A stretch of 64,000 bases of DNA from Kiloniella laminariae (lineage in GTDB: Bacteria > Pseudomonadota > Alphaproteobacteria > Kiloniellales > Kiloniellaceae): positions 1 to 64,000 of the forward strand of contig NZ_JAPWGY010000002.1 of assembly GCF_027214005.1 (NCBI RefSeq). The letters are read 5' to 3'. The notes below the pieces were generated by a model. The model searched no databases. It worked only from the letters and a program-made list of their open reading frames with translations, and was not told where the DNA came from. Position numbers and translations under genes: made by a program. This document shows, one piece after another, positions 46,643 to 55,475 of the stretch. Positions within the stretch are counted from its first letter, which is position 1, and each line of letters opens with the position of its first letter.

Positions 46643-47512
46643 ATGGCAGGAACTCCGAGAAAAGACGAGATTTCCGGCGTCGAAACCACGGGTCACAAGT
46701 GGGACGATATCGAGGAACTCAACAACCCCTTGCCACGCTGGTGGCTCTGGGTCTTCTACGCCTCTGTTTTATGGGCTGTCGTCTACTGGATCGCCATGCC
46801 AGCCTGGCCTGGAATTTCCGATTACACCAAGGGAATGCTGGGTTATTCACAACGTAATGTGGTCCAGAATGAATTGGCAGCAGTAAAGGCAAGCAGAGCC
46901 GAATGGGATCAACAGATCCTGAATTCCTCGCTGGAGGAAATCGTTAAGGACGACACCCTGAACCAATATGCCCTTGCTGCGGGTAAGGCCGCATTTGGGG
47001 ACAATTGTACCGGTTGTCACGGCAGCGGTGCTCAGGGCGGAAAAGGCTATCCAAACCTGAACGATGATCACTGGCTCTGGGGAGGATCACTTGAAGAAAT
47101 CCATACCTCGATTGCTTATGGTATCCGCTCGACCCATGAGGACACCCGGGTCAATGACATGAGTGCCTTCCTCCGTGATGAAATTCTGGAAAAGGCCGAA
47201 ATTTCAGATGTGGCTGAATATGTCATGTCCCTTTCCGGAACTGCCACAGATGCCCAGGCCGCCAGCCGTGGCGAAGAACTGTTTGTAGACAACTGTGTCG
47301 CCTGCCATTCAGAAGGGGGTCTCGGCAACCGTGATCTTGGCGCACCAAATCTTGCCGACAGCCTCTGGCTTTATGGCGGCGACAAAGCCACCATCATCCA
47401 GAGTATTGCCTATGGCAGAAAAGGTGTTATGCCAACCTGGGAAGCCCGGCTTGATCCAGTCACGATCAAGGCACTCAGCATCTATGTCCACGCCCTAGGC
47501 GGTGGCGAATAG
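46643..47512 (+). CDS. ccoP: cbb3-type cytochrome c oxidase diheme subunit III
   Basis: A diheme cytochrome c of 289 residues. An N-terminal membrane helix (about 36-58) anchors it; the heme motifs CTGCH at 122-126 and CVACH at 218-222 lie in the two periplasmic cytochrome domains. It delivers electrons from soluble cytochrome c to CcoO/CcoN. Last gene of ccoNOQP; a strong terminator follows at 47519-47556. Confidence 0.96.
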   Translation: MAGTPRKDEISGVETTGHKWDDIEELNNPLPRWWLWVFYASVLWAVVYWIAMPAWPGISDYTKGMLGYSQRNVVQNELAAVKASRAEWDQQILNSSLEEIVKDDTLNQYALAAGKAAFGDNCTGCHGSGAQGGKGYPNLNDDHWLWGGSLEEIHTSIAYGIRSTHEDTRVNDMSAFLRDEILEKAEISDVAEYVMSLSGTATDAQAASRGEELFVDNCVACHSEGGLGNRDLGAPNLADSLWLYGGDKATIIQSIAYGRKGVMPTWEARLDPVTIKALSIYVHALGGGE

Positions 47513-47518
47513 AGATCT

Positions 47519-47556
47519 GTTTGAGGGAGTGACAAAGTCACTCCCTCAAAATTTTT
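47519..47556 (+). terminator. Terminator after ccoP
   Basis: A 13-bp perfect stem (TTGAGGGAGTGAC and its complement) with an AAA loop, followed by AATTTTT. It would reduce read-through into ccoG. Confidence 0.85.
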
Positions 47557-47604
47557 AAACAAAAAAATTATCCACGACCCGTCAGAAAAGAATCGTGCCA
47601 GAGA

Positions 47605-49086
47605 ATGAGTACCAAGCTGGAAGATATCGTCAGAGACGCCACCATCGAAGTCGATGCCGTCAATAAAAAAGAGAACCGGTCGCTTTATAAAAAGCGGGAA
47701 CCGATTTTTCCCAAGCGCGCGACCGGACAGTTCCGCCGTTTGAAATGGCTGATCATGATCTTGACCCTTTCAATCTACTACCTGGTCCCCTTTATCAGGT
47801 GGGATCGGGGTCCAGGTGCTCCTGATCAGGCGGTATTAATTGATTTTCCAGGTAATCGTTTTTACTTTTTCTTTATCGAATTATGGCCGCAGGAAGTCTA
47901 CTACATCACGGGTATTCTGATTGTTGCTGCCTTATTGCTTTTCTTTTTTACCAGCCTGTTTGGCCGGGTCTGGTGCGGCTACTCCTGCCCCCAGACTGTC
48001 TGGACAGATCTCTTTATTGCTGTCGAGCGCTGGGTTGAAGGGGATCGTAATGCCCGCATCAAACTTCACCGGGCCCCCTGGTCGCTTGAGAAAATCGGGA
48101 AATACAGCCTTAAACATACGATATGGCTGTTGATTGGCGTCGCTACCGGTGGAGCCTGGGTTTTTTATTTTGCCGATGCACCAACCCTGTTTGTCGAACT
48201 TTTCACCCTTCAGGCTGACATGATGGCCTACAGCTTTGTCGCGCTGCTGACCTTCACCACCTATACCCTTGGTGGCCTCGCACGCGAGCAGGTCTGTATC
48301 TACATGTGCCCCTGGCCCCGTATCCAGGGAGCCATGATGGATGAGGATTCGCTCCAGGTTACCTACAAACTGGATCGGGGAGAACCACGCGGCCGGGCCA
48401 AAAAAGCCCATGACGACGAAAATTTTGGCGACTGTATCGACTGTAAACAATGCGTCGTGGTCTGCCCGATGGGAATTGATATCAGAGATGGTTCCCAGCT
48501 CGAATGTATCAACTGCGCCCTTTGTATCGATGCCTGTGATGGCATTATGGACAAGATGGGTACTCCTCGGGGCCTGATTGCCTATGACACCGATGCCAAT
48601 CTCGCTCGACGTATTGCTGGCAAGGCGGAACAGTTCACCCTCCTGCGTATGCGCACCGTTCTCTATGCTCTCGCAATCGTGTTCGTCTGCGCGGTGATGG
48701 GCTACGTTCTGATGACCCGATCCTCTCTGGATCTCAATGTTCTCAGGGACCGGAATCCGATCTTCGTCAAGCTGTCAGATGGCAGTATTCGCAATGGCTA
48801 TACAGTCAAGATTCTCAACAAGGAACGCAGCGTCCGGCAGTTTGCCGTATCTGTTGATGGCCTGCCAGTCGAGACGCTCAAGATAAATGACATTGCCGAC
48901 ACAAGTACAGCCCCCATTGTTGAGGTTAAACCCGATAGCCTGCGCAGCGTCCATCTCTTCATTTCTGTCAATGAAACAAATCTTGCCTCTGCCTCAGAGC
49001 CTGTCAACATCACTGTCACCGATACTGAAAACGGAAACTCGGTTACCTATGACAGTGTTTTTATCGGACCAGAAAAAAGACCATGA
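47605..49086 (+). CDS. ccoG: Cytochrome c oxidase accessory protein CcoG (FixG/RdxA)
   Basis: A polyferredoxin of 493 residues with about five membrane helices. Two [4Fe-4S] motifs, CIDCKQCVVVCP (277-288) and CINCALCIDACD (301-312), lie in the cytoplasmic part, and WCGYSCPQTVW is the family motif after the second helix. The C-terminal about 120 residues form an Ig-like domain. CcoG is thought to reduce Cu(II) for cbb3 assembly. It overlaps fixH by 4 bp (ATGA). Confidence 0.95.
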   Translation: MSTKLEDIVRDATIEVDAVNKKENRSLYKKREPIFPKRATGQFRRLKWLIMILTLSIYYLVPFIRWDRGPGAPDQAVLIDFPGNRFYFFFIELWPQEVYYITGILIVAALLLFFFTSLFGRVWCGYSCPQTVWTDLFIAVERWVEGDRNARIKLHRAPWSLEKIGKYSLKHTIWLLIGVATGGAWVFYFADAPTLFVELFTLQADMMAYSFVALLTFTTYTLGGLAREQVCIYMCPWPRIQGAMMDEDSLQVTYKLDRGEPRGRAKKAHDDENFGDCIDCKQCVVVCPMGIDIRDGSQLECINCALCIDACDGIMDKMGTPRGLIAYDTDANLARRIAGKAEQFTLLRMRTVLYALAIVFVCAVMGYVLMTRSSLDLNVLRDRNPIFVKLSDGSIRNGYTVKILNKERSVRQFAVSVDGLPVETLKINDIADTSTAPIVEVKPDSLRSVHLFISVNETNLASASEPVNITVTDTENGNSVTYDSVFIGPEKRP

Positions 49087-49613
49087 CCTCTATTGAAAGT
49101 TTTTCATCTATGACCAACAAAACTTCAAATCAGGAAAAGGGGAAATTTACCGGCAAACATTTTCTGGTCTGGATCCTCGGTTTTTTTACTGTTGTGATTG
49201 CGATAAATATCGCTTTCATATTTTTGGCGACGGATACCTGGACCGGTTTGTCGAGTAAAACGGCCTATGTTGATGGTTTGAAATACAATCAGACACTCGA
49301 AGCCGTAAAAAACCAGCGGGCTCTGGGCTGGCACAACACCCTGACCCTGACAAAAACAGGACAACAGCACAGTCTTGACTTCACACTGGAAGACCGGGAT
49401 GGAACAGCCCTATCGGGGTTCACAGTTACTGCCCTTGTCGGCCGCCCGACCCTGCAGAAATACGACCAGACAGTCACACTGGGAGAAAGTGCAAAGGGAA
49501 CGTATCAGGCAGCTCTTGATCTTCCTCTGCTCGGGCAGTGGCATATCAGTCTGAAGGCAATCGGCCCCGATGGCACAAGCTATCAACTTGAACAGCGTTT
49601 TATCGTAAAGTAG
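49083..49613 (+). CDS. ccoH: FixH family protein (CcoH)
   Basis: A 176-residue membrane protein needed for cbb3 oxidase assembly. One helix (about 28-48, FLVWILGFFTVVIAINIAF) precedes a periplasmic domain with the family motif GLKYNQTLEAVKNQRALGW. The start at 49083 overlaps the ccoG stop by ATGA. A second possible start is M10. Gene order GHIS is the standard one. Confidence 0.92.
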   Translation: MTSIESFSSMTNKTSNQEKGKFTGKHFLVWILGFFTVVIAINIAFIFLATDTWTGLSSKTAYVDGLKYNQTLEAVKNQRALGWHNTLTLTKTGQQHSLDFTLEDRDGTALSGFTVTALVGRPTLQKYDQTVTLGESAKGTYQAALDLPLLGQWHISLKAIGPDGTSYQLEQRFIVK

Positions 49614-49620
49614 GTCGCAA

Positions 49621-51996
49621 ATGTCCAAATGTTGCTCAGGTAACAACACAGCAAAAGTTGATTCTGCACTGGCAGTCTCTCATCCGCCTGTGCAGAACTG
49701 CTGTTCAAAAGAAAATATTAATGGGCAGGCTGAAGCAGAGACCACCTGTTCCGCTTCCCGGTCTCAACCTGTGGCGACTGTGCCCCCAGTCAAAGCAGTT
49801 TACCAGACAGCTGCTGAACCAAGCATTGACCCAACGGCTTATGTCCTTGCCGCCAAAGACGGACTCTCGTCCCTGAACCTGATCATAGATTCTATCCACT
49901 GCCCCTCCTGTATTCGGCTGATTGAAGGCAATCTGAAAAAATTACCGGGCATCAAATCTGCCAGAGTGAACCTTTCCACCAAACGGCTTTTCGTTTTGTG
50001 GGATGAGGCCCTTACCCCCGCCAAAGCAATCATCCACAAGCTTGACGAGCTGGATTTTCCACCAACACCGTTCAACCCTGCCCTTTTGACTTCTGCTTCG
50101 GAAAAAGAGGACAAGGCTCTGCTTCGAGCCATGGGCGTTGCCGGTTTTGCGGCCGCAAACGTGATGTTGCTTTCCGTGGCCGTCTGGTCCGGCACCGATG
50201 AAATGGGTCCGGCCACCCGCGACCTCATGCATTGGGTATCCGCCTTGATCGCGCTGCCAACAGTGGCCTATTCCGGGCAACCTTTTTTCCGCTCGGCCTT
50301 TGCTGCTTTAAAAGCCCGTAGCCTGAATATGGACGTGCCGATTTCCCTTGCGGTACTTCTGGCCGTTGGAATGAGCGTCAGTGAAACCCTGCAAAGCGCA
50401 AAGCACGCCTATTTTGATGCCTCGGTCATGCTGCTGTTCTTTCTGCTTATCGGGCGTTACCTGGATCGCCGGATGCGGAGCCGTGCACAATCCGCAGCCC
50501 AGAACCTGCTATCACTCAGGGCCATCGCCGCAACAGTCATCAACGAAGACGGCAGCAGGACTTCCCTACCTGTTGAAGCAATCGAAACCGGGATGAAAGT
50601 AGCCATTGCTGTCGGGGAAAAGGTCCCGGTTGACGGCAGGATAACCAGCGGGAAGTCAGAACTGGACACTTCACTGGTGACAGGAGAATCCCTGCCCCAG
50701 ATCGCCGAAACAGGGGATGTTGTCTTTGCTGGGACACTCAATCTCGCTGCCCCGATCGAGGTAAAGGTAACTGCACGGGATGACCAAACCCTTCTCTCAG
50801 AGATAGTGCGCCTTATGGAAACAGCTGAACAAGGGCGCGCCAAGTACGTTCAGCTTGCAGACAGGGCGGCACAGATCTACGCTCCGGCCGTTCACCTTCT
50901 TTCCGCCCTGACATTCGCTGGCTGGTGGATCCTGGGGGATGGAGGCTGGCATCCCGCATTGATGAACGCGGTTGCCGTTCTGATCATCACCTGCCCCTGC
51001 GCCCTTGGGCTTGCCGTACCGACGGTTCAGGTCGTCGCCAGCGGGCTGTTGCTAAAGCGGGGCATTCTGGTCAAAGCCGCCGACGGGCTTGAACGCCTGG
51101 CGGATGCCGATGCGGTTGTCTTTGATAAAACCGGAACACTTACCGAAGGCAAACCTGCCTTGATCAACCAGGCAAGTATCACAGAAAACGATCTTCAGCT
51201 TGCGGCGTCTCTCGCTCTACACAGCAAACATCCTCTGTCAAAAGCAGTGTTGAAGGCTTTCACTGGAAAGCCGATCCCCCTTACTGATATTCATGAAGAA
51301 GCCGGGCAAGGTCTCGAGGGGTATCTGAATAATCAGCGCATTCGAATTGGCAATCGCCACTGGTGCGGTCTCGACCAGTCTACAGATGAAAACGAGACAG
51401 TTAGTGAACTCTGGCTCAGCAGCAGTGATAATAAACTGGTACGCTTTACCTTTACAGACAGATTGCGGGATGATGCAGTCGAGGCCGTAGCCCTCTCCGC
51501 ACGTTATCTGGGATCGGCCGAATTGCTCTCTGGTGACCGGAAGGCAGCTGTCACACTTGCAGCAAAAGAACTGGGATTAAAAAACTGGAGAGCTGAAGCC
51601 AATCCGAAAGATAAAATTATCCGGTTGGAAGAGCTTGCGCGAGAGAATAAAAAGGTCCTGATGATCGGTGATGGCCTCAACGACGCGCCTGCTCTGGCAA
51701 CAGCCTTTGTGTCTGCCTCTCCAGCAACCGCATCAGATATCAGTCAAACCGCCGCCGATTTTGTCTTTCAGGGCAACAGGCTGAAACCAATGATCGAAGC
51801 AATCGCTATTGCCCGCAAAGCAAAGGCCCTGATCTTTCAGAACTTTGGTCTTGCAATACTTTACAATACCATCGCAGTGCCTCTTGCCATGGCTGGTTAC
51901 GTTACACCGCTGATCGCTGCTCTGGCCATGTCTGGTTCTTCGATTATTGTTACTCTGAATGCTCTGCGTTTACGCCTGTCAGAGAAGGAAAGCTGA
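49621..51996 (+). CDS. ccoI: Copper-transporting P1B-type ATPase CcoI (FixI)
   Basis: Copper exporter that supplies the CuB site of cbb3 oxidase; 791 residues. An HMA domain carries CPSC at 94-97, the transmembrane CPC is at 458-460, the phosphorylated aspartate is D502 in DKTGT, and GDGLNDAPAL ends the ATP site. The first about 85 residues are an unusual extension with CC pairs at 4-5 and 27-28 and another Cys near 43, perhaps extra metal-binding sites. It begins 7 bp after ccoH. Confidence 0.95.
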   Translation: MSKCCSGNNTAKVDSALAVSHPPVQNCCSKENINGQAEAETTCSASRSQPVATVPPVKAVYQTAAEPSIDPTAYVLAAKDGLSSLNLIIDSIHCPSCIRLIEGNLKKLPGIKSARVNLSTKRLFVLWDEALTPAKAIIHKLDELDFPPTPFNPALLTSASEKEDKALLRAMGVAGFAAANVMLLSVAVWSGTDEMGPATRDLMHWVSALIALPTVAYSGQPFFRSAFAALKARSLNMDVPISLAVLLAVGMSVSETLQSAKHAYFDASVMLLFFLLIGRYLDRRMRSRAQSAAQNLLSLRAIAATVINEDGSRTSLPVEAIETGMKVAIAVGEKVPVDGRITSGKSELDTSLVTGESLPQIAETGDVVFAGTLNLAAPIEVKVTARDDQTLLSEIVRLMETAEQGRAKYVQLADRAAQIYAPAVHLLSALTFAGWWILGDGGWHPALMNAVAVLIITCPCALGLAVPTVQVVASGLLLKRGILVKAADGLERLADADAVVFDKTGTLTEGKPALINQASITENDLQLAASLALHSKHPLSKAVLKAFTGKPIPLTDIHEEAGQGLEGYLNNQRIRIGNRHWCGLDQSTDENETVSELWLSSSDNKLVRFTFTDRLRDDAVEAVALSARYLGSAELLSGDRKAAVTLAAKELGLKNWRAEANPKDKIIRLEELARENKKVLMIGDGLNDAPALATAFVSASPATASDISQTAADFVFQGNRLKPMIEAIAIARKAKALIFQNFGLAILYNTIAVPLAMAGYVTPLIAALAMSGSSIIVTLNALRLRLSEKES

Positions 51997-51998
51997 CC

Positions 51999-52196
51999 AT
52001 GTCTGCCCTCGTCTTTCTTATTCCCGTAGCTCTCGGATTGGGTCTTCTCGGCCTGGTCGCTTTTCTTTGGTCGCTGCGCAGCGGACAGTTTGATGATCTT
52101 GATGGTGCCGCTTATCGTGCTGTTTTTGACGATGATATCGTCGATCCAGCGGAAGAACGAAGCAGAGAGGTCAGCAAAGCACCTGGAAAAAAGTGA
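51999..52196 (+). CDS. ccoS: cbb3-type oxidase assembly protein CcoS
   Basis: A 65-residue single-span protein, MSALVFLIPVALGLGLLGLV, followed by LWSLRSGQFDDLDGAAYRAV, the typical CcoS core. Needed for cofactor insertion into cbb3 oxidase. It starts 2 bp after ccoI and closes the GHIS operon. Confidence 0.93.
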   Translation: MSALVFLIPVALGLGLLGLVAFLWSLRSGQFDDLDGAAYRAVFDDDIVDPAEERSREVSKAPGKK

Positions 52197-52314
52197 TAAA
52201 ACACCCTCTCCAGCCTTCCCTTTCCACGGAAGAACTGCACAGGCGTTGCAAACAGGAAGATGACCTCAGTAAAGCCTTTCCCAAATGTTGCTGATTTAAA
52301 AAATTTGGCGGGCT

Positions 52315-52818
52315 CTATTCCAGGGCAAAGGCCTTGCCATATCCAATTTTGGCCCCCTCTGGCAAAACAGCTTTTCGAAACTCGAGAGCCATGAAGCATT
52401 CGCCAGTGAAAGGTCCATCAAGCTTTTCTGCCAGCTCTGACGAAAAACCGAAACGTCTATAATAATCCGGATCACCCAAGACAATAATTCCGGCCAGATC
52501 CACATTATTCCGGCAGATCTGGATCCCTGCCTCAACCAGTTTACTGCCGATCCCTTCTTTTTGTCGCTCTGGAAGCACAGCCAGAGGAGCCAGAGCAGCA
52601 GCCGAAAGAATAAGTTCCGGAGACTGGACCTCCATAACACTGAAGAGTATATGGCCAAGCACCTTCCCCTCCTCTTCAGCCACCAGGCCAAACAGCACCT
52701 CTTCTTCCAGATAAAGCCGTTTGATCAGGTCGCTTTCATCCCATTGCCCGAAAGCATCATGAACAAGCTGTAGTACCGCCCCCCGGTCTTTCATTTCTTC
52801 CTGTCGTATCTCGATCAC
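52315..52818 (-). CDS. GNAT-family N-acetyltransferase
   Basis: A 167-residue acetyltransferase of the YhbS-like group. The CoA-binding region is APLAVLPERQKEGIGSKLVE, with the later LGDPDYYRRFGFS motif typical of this group. The GTG start at 52818 is 15 bp after the end of the Lrp-type regulator gene, so the two probably form an operon. Substrate unknown. Confidence 0.85.
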   Translation of the reverse strand: MIEIRQEEMKDRGAVLQLVHDAFGQWDESDLIKRLYLEEEVLFGLVAEEEGKVLGHILFSVMEVQSPELILSAAALAPLAVLPERQKEGIGSKLVEAGIQICRNNVDLAGIIVLGDPDYYRRFGFSSELAEKLDGPFTGECFMALEFRKAVLPEGAKIGYGKAFALE

Positions 52819-52833
52819 CAGTAACAGACCTTC

Positions 52834-53295
52834 TCAGAGTGGTAGTTCCGTAGTGTACTTCAGACTGCGCAGGGCAAAGCGGGAACTGACAGATTGGATA
52901 ATCGACAGATGCAGAAACTGATCTGTAATCATCCGGTCGTAAGCTTCAATATCTTTAGCCACAATACGCAACAGATAATCCCTGTCTCCTGTTACCGTAT
53001 AGCATTCCATAATTTCTGGACGTCGGGCAACAATCGCCTCGAACTGACGTGCGTTTTCCTCACTGTGGCGTAACAGGGTTACCGTCGCAAAAACCGTAAC
53101 ACCCAGTCCGACAGTTCTGGGATCCAGCAGGCAGACCTCCTTGCGAATCAGACCTTCGTCGCGAAAGCGTTTGATCCGCCGCCAGCAAGGTGACTGCGAC
53201 AGACCTACCCGCTCGGCAATCTCAGCTGTCGGCAAGGTAGAATCCTTCTGCAGCAGGCTCAGAATTTTAATATCTACAGGATCGAGTTCAATCAC
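52834..53295 (-). CDS. Lrp/AsnC-family regulator
   Basis: A 153-residue regulator. The N-terminal helix-turn-helix is VDIKILSLLQKDSTLPTAEI, then AERVGLSQSPCWRRIKRF; the C-terminal half is the RAM ligand-binding domain (VTGDRDYLLRIVAKDIEAYD). Divergent from phhA across 155 bp, so a phenylalanine/tyrosine-responsive control of the catabolic genes is a reasonable inference. Confidence 0.88.
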   Translation of the reverse strand: MIELDPVDIKILSLLQKDSTLPTAEIAERVGLSQSPCWRRIKRFRDEGLIRKEVCLLDPRTVGLGVTVFATVTLLRHSEENARQFEAIVARRPEIMECYTVTGDRDYLLRIVAKDIEAYDRMITDQFLHLSIIQSVSSRFALRSLKYTTELPL

Positions 53296-53450
53296 AATTC
53301 CATTTACCGCATATTATTGGATATTTTATGCGTATTGAAGCATAAATTACCAAAAATAGAAATAACATTCCCCATGAACAAACATAAAATAAACCCAGCT
53401 AATTTAGTCGGAATTGGCGAGAAGGCTGTTGGATTATCCGGGAGAATAAA

Positions 53451-54260
53451 ATGGGGCATCAAGGCTCTGTCTATGAATCAAAAACACCTGATCAACAGGG
53501 CTTTTATCATTATGATAGTGAGGAAAACCAGATCTGGCATGATCTGATAACCCGGCAGCGCGAAATTCTTGATGGACGGATTTGCCCTGAATTCCTTCGA
53601 GGAATTGATTTGCTGGGCCTCTCTGCCACCAAGGTCCCCCAATTAAAAGAAGTCAGTGCCCGTCTTTATGAGGCAACAGGCTTTGGCGTTGAATCTGTCC
53701 CGGCTGTTATTCCGCCAAAAGATTTCTTTTCTATTCTTGCCAACAGACGTTTTCCGGCCGCGACCTTTATCCGTCTGCGCCAGGATTTTGACTACATCAA
53801 GGAACCTGACGTGTTCCATGAGATATTCGGCCACTGCCCCATGCTGACCAACAGCTCCTTCGCCGATTACGTTCAGGAATATGGCAAGCTTGCCCTCTCT
53901 GTGGACAAAAAATACATGTGGTCACTGCAGAGACTTTTCTGGTTCACCGTTGAGTTTGGCCTTCTCAGAACCACAGCGGGACTGCGGATTTATGGTGCCG
54001 GATTGGCCTCTTCGTCCGGCGAGGCGGTTTACTGCATGGACAGTCCAATTCCAGTCAAACTGGATTTTGATCCCTTGAGTATTTTCAGAACAGAATACCG
54101 GATCGATGTATTCCAGCCGATTTATTATGTGATCGACAGCTTCGAGCAACTGTTTGAAACCATCACATCAAACCTGATCCCGATCATGGATGAAGCGAAG
54201 GCACTCGGCAGCATCAATCAACAGATCCTGCCCGCTTCAGCAAACACTCTTACACACTAG
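53451..54260 (+). CDS. phhA: Phenylalanine 4-monooxygenase
   Basis: Hydroxylates phenylalanine to tyrosine with tetrahydropterin and O2. It is 269 residues, the size of the single-domain bacterial enzyme. The iron ligands H123 and H128 (HEIFGHCP) and E168 (FTVEFG) are in place. GGGAG precedes the ATG at 53451. It is the first gene of the phhA-hppD-fah-maiA run. No pterin-4a-carbinolamine dehydratase gene (phhB) is adjacent. Confidence 0.95.
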   Translation: MGHQGSVYESKTPDQQGFYHYDSEENQIWHDLITRQREILDGRICPEFLRGIDLLGLSATKVPQLKEVSARLYEATGFGVESVPAVIPPKDFFSILANRRFPAATFIRLRQDFDYIKEPDVFHEIFGHCPMLTNSSFADYVQEYGKLALSVDKKYMWSLQRLFWFTVEFGLLRTTAGLRIYGAGLASSSGEAVYCMDSPIPVKLDFDPLSIFRTEYRIDVFQPIYYVIDSFEQLFETITSNLIPIMDEAKALGSINQQILPASANTLTH

Positions 54261-54287
54261 TTTTTCCTCTTCCTGTTGGAGATTTTA

Positions 54288-55394
54288 ATGGTTAACACGG
54301 CTTCAAAAAATGTAACGACATCGGCTGGACAGTCACACTGGGACAATCCTGCCGGTACGCTTGGTTTTGAATTTGTAGAGTTCACAACCAAAAATCCTGC
54401 CCCCATGCGCGCCCTTCTGGTCAGCCTCGGTTTCAAGGCAAAGGCCCGTCACCGTTCAAAGCAGGTCACTCTCTTTACCCAGGACAAGATCAACTTTCTC
54501 CTGAATGAAGAGCCTGACAGTTTCGCTGCCGAATTTGCCAATGAGCATGGCTCCTCGGTTTGTGCCGTTGCTTTTGCCGTGCAGGATGCCGGGAAAACAG
54601 CCAGGCATCTCAAATCGCTTGATGCAGAACTCTACGAAAGCAAAGTCGGACCAATGGAGCTCAGCATCCCCGCGATCAAAGGGGTTGGTGAAAGCCTGGT
54701 TTATCTCGTAGACCGCCAGAGCAGTCGCAGTATCTATGATATCGACTTTATTCCTCTCGTTGGTGAAGACAGCAATCTGCAGGATGTTGGCCTGACCTAC
54801 ATTGACCATCTGACCAACAATGTGTTCCAGGGCCGGATGAACTATTGGGCAGAGTTCTATGAGAAATTTTTCAATTTCCGCGAAATCCGCTATTTTGATA
54901 TCGAAGGAAAATTGACGGGCCTGCACAGCCGGGCCATGACCAGTCCCTGTGGTAACATTCGTATCCCGATTAATGAATCCGCTGATGACAAGTCCCAGAT
55001 CGCAGAATATCTGAAAGATTACAACGGCGAAGGTGTCCAGCACATCGCCATGGGAACCGACGATATTTATGAAACCGTGCGCAAGCTGCGAGAAAATGGT
55101 GTTGACTTCATGCCCGCGCCGCCTGATGCCTATTACAATAACCTTGATACGCGCGTTCCTGGCCATGGCGAAGACGTCAACCGTCTGAAAGAACATGGCA
55201 TTCTACTTGATGGTGCCCCAACCGAAGATGGCGGCATTCTCCTGCAGATCTTTACCAAGACCTGTGTTGGCCCGATTTTCTTTGAAATCATCCAACGCAA
55301 GGGAGACGAAGGTTTTGGTGAAGGAAACTTCAAGGCCCTTTTTGAATCTATGGAACAGGACCAAATAGATCGTGGTGTGCTCAAAGATGAATAA
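54288..55394 (+). CDS. hppD: 4-Hydroxyphenylpyruvate dioxygenase
   Basis: Converts 4-hydroxyphenylpyruvate to homogentisate. It is 368 residues from ATG 54288 (ribosome site GGAG 8 nt upstream); an ATG at 54276 adds four residues. The three iron ligands are H174 (YIDHLTNN), H252 (VQHIAMG) and E333 (FFEIIQRKG). It lies 27 bp after phhA. The product needs homogentisate 1,2-dioxygenase, whose gene is not in this cluster. Confidence 0.95.
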   Translation: MVNTASKNVTTSAGQSHWDNPAGTLGFEFVEFTTKNPAPMRALLVSLGFKAKARHRSKQVTLFTQDKINFLLNEEPDSFAAEFANEHGSSVCAVAFAVQDAGKTARHLKSLDAELYESKVGPMELSIPAIKGVGESLVYLVDRQSSRSIYDIDFIPLVGEDSNLQDVGLTYIDHLTNNVFQGRMNYWAEFYEKFFNFREIRYFDIEGKLTGLHSRAMTSPCGNIRIPINESADDKSQIAEYLKDYNGEGVQHIAMGTDDIYETVRKLRENGVDFMPAPPDAYYNNLDTRVPGHGEDVNRLKEHGILLDGAPTEDGGILLQIFTKTCVGPIFFEIIQRKGDEGFGEGNFKALFESMEQDQIDRGVLKDE

Positions 55395-55420
55395 CACGCC
55401 TGATCAGTCTTTCTGAACAG

Positions 55421-55464
55421 AACTGTCTGCTCCCCGGCCTCTCCTGCCGGGGGAGCAGACAGTT
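55421..55464. other. Very stable intergenic hairpin between hppD and fah
   Basis: AACTGTCTGCTCCCCGGC (55421-55438) pairs with 55446-55464 through 18 base pairs with a single bulged base, closing a 7-nt CTCTCCT loop. No T-run follows; the GGAGGA ribosome site of the fumarylacetoacetase gene starts at once. It may act in mRNA processing, stability or partial termination. Confidence 0.85.
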
Positions 55465-55475
55465 GGAGGACCCGC

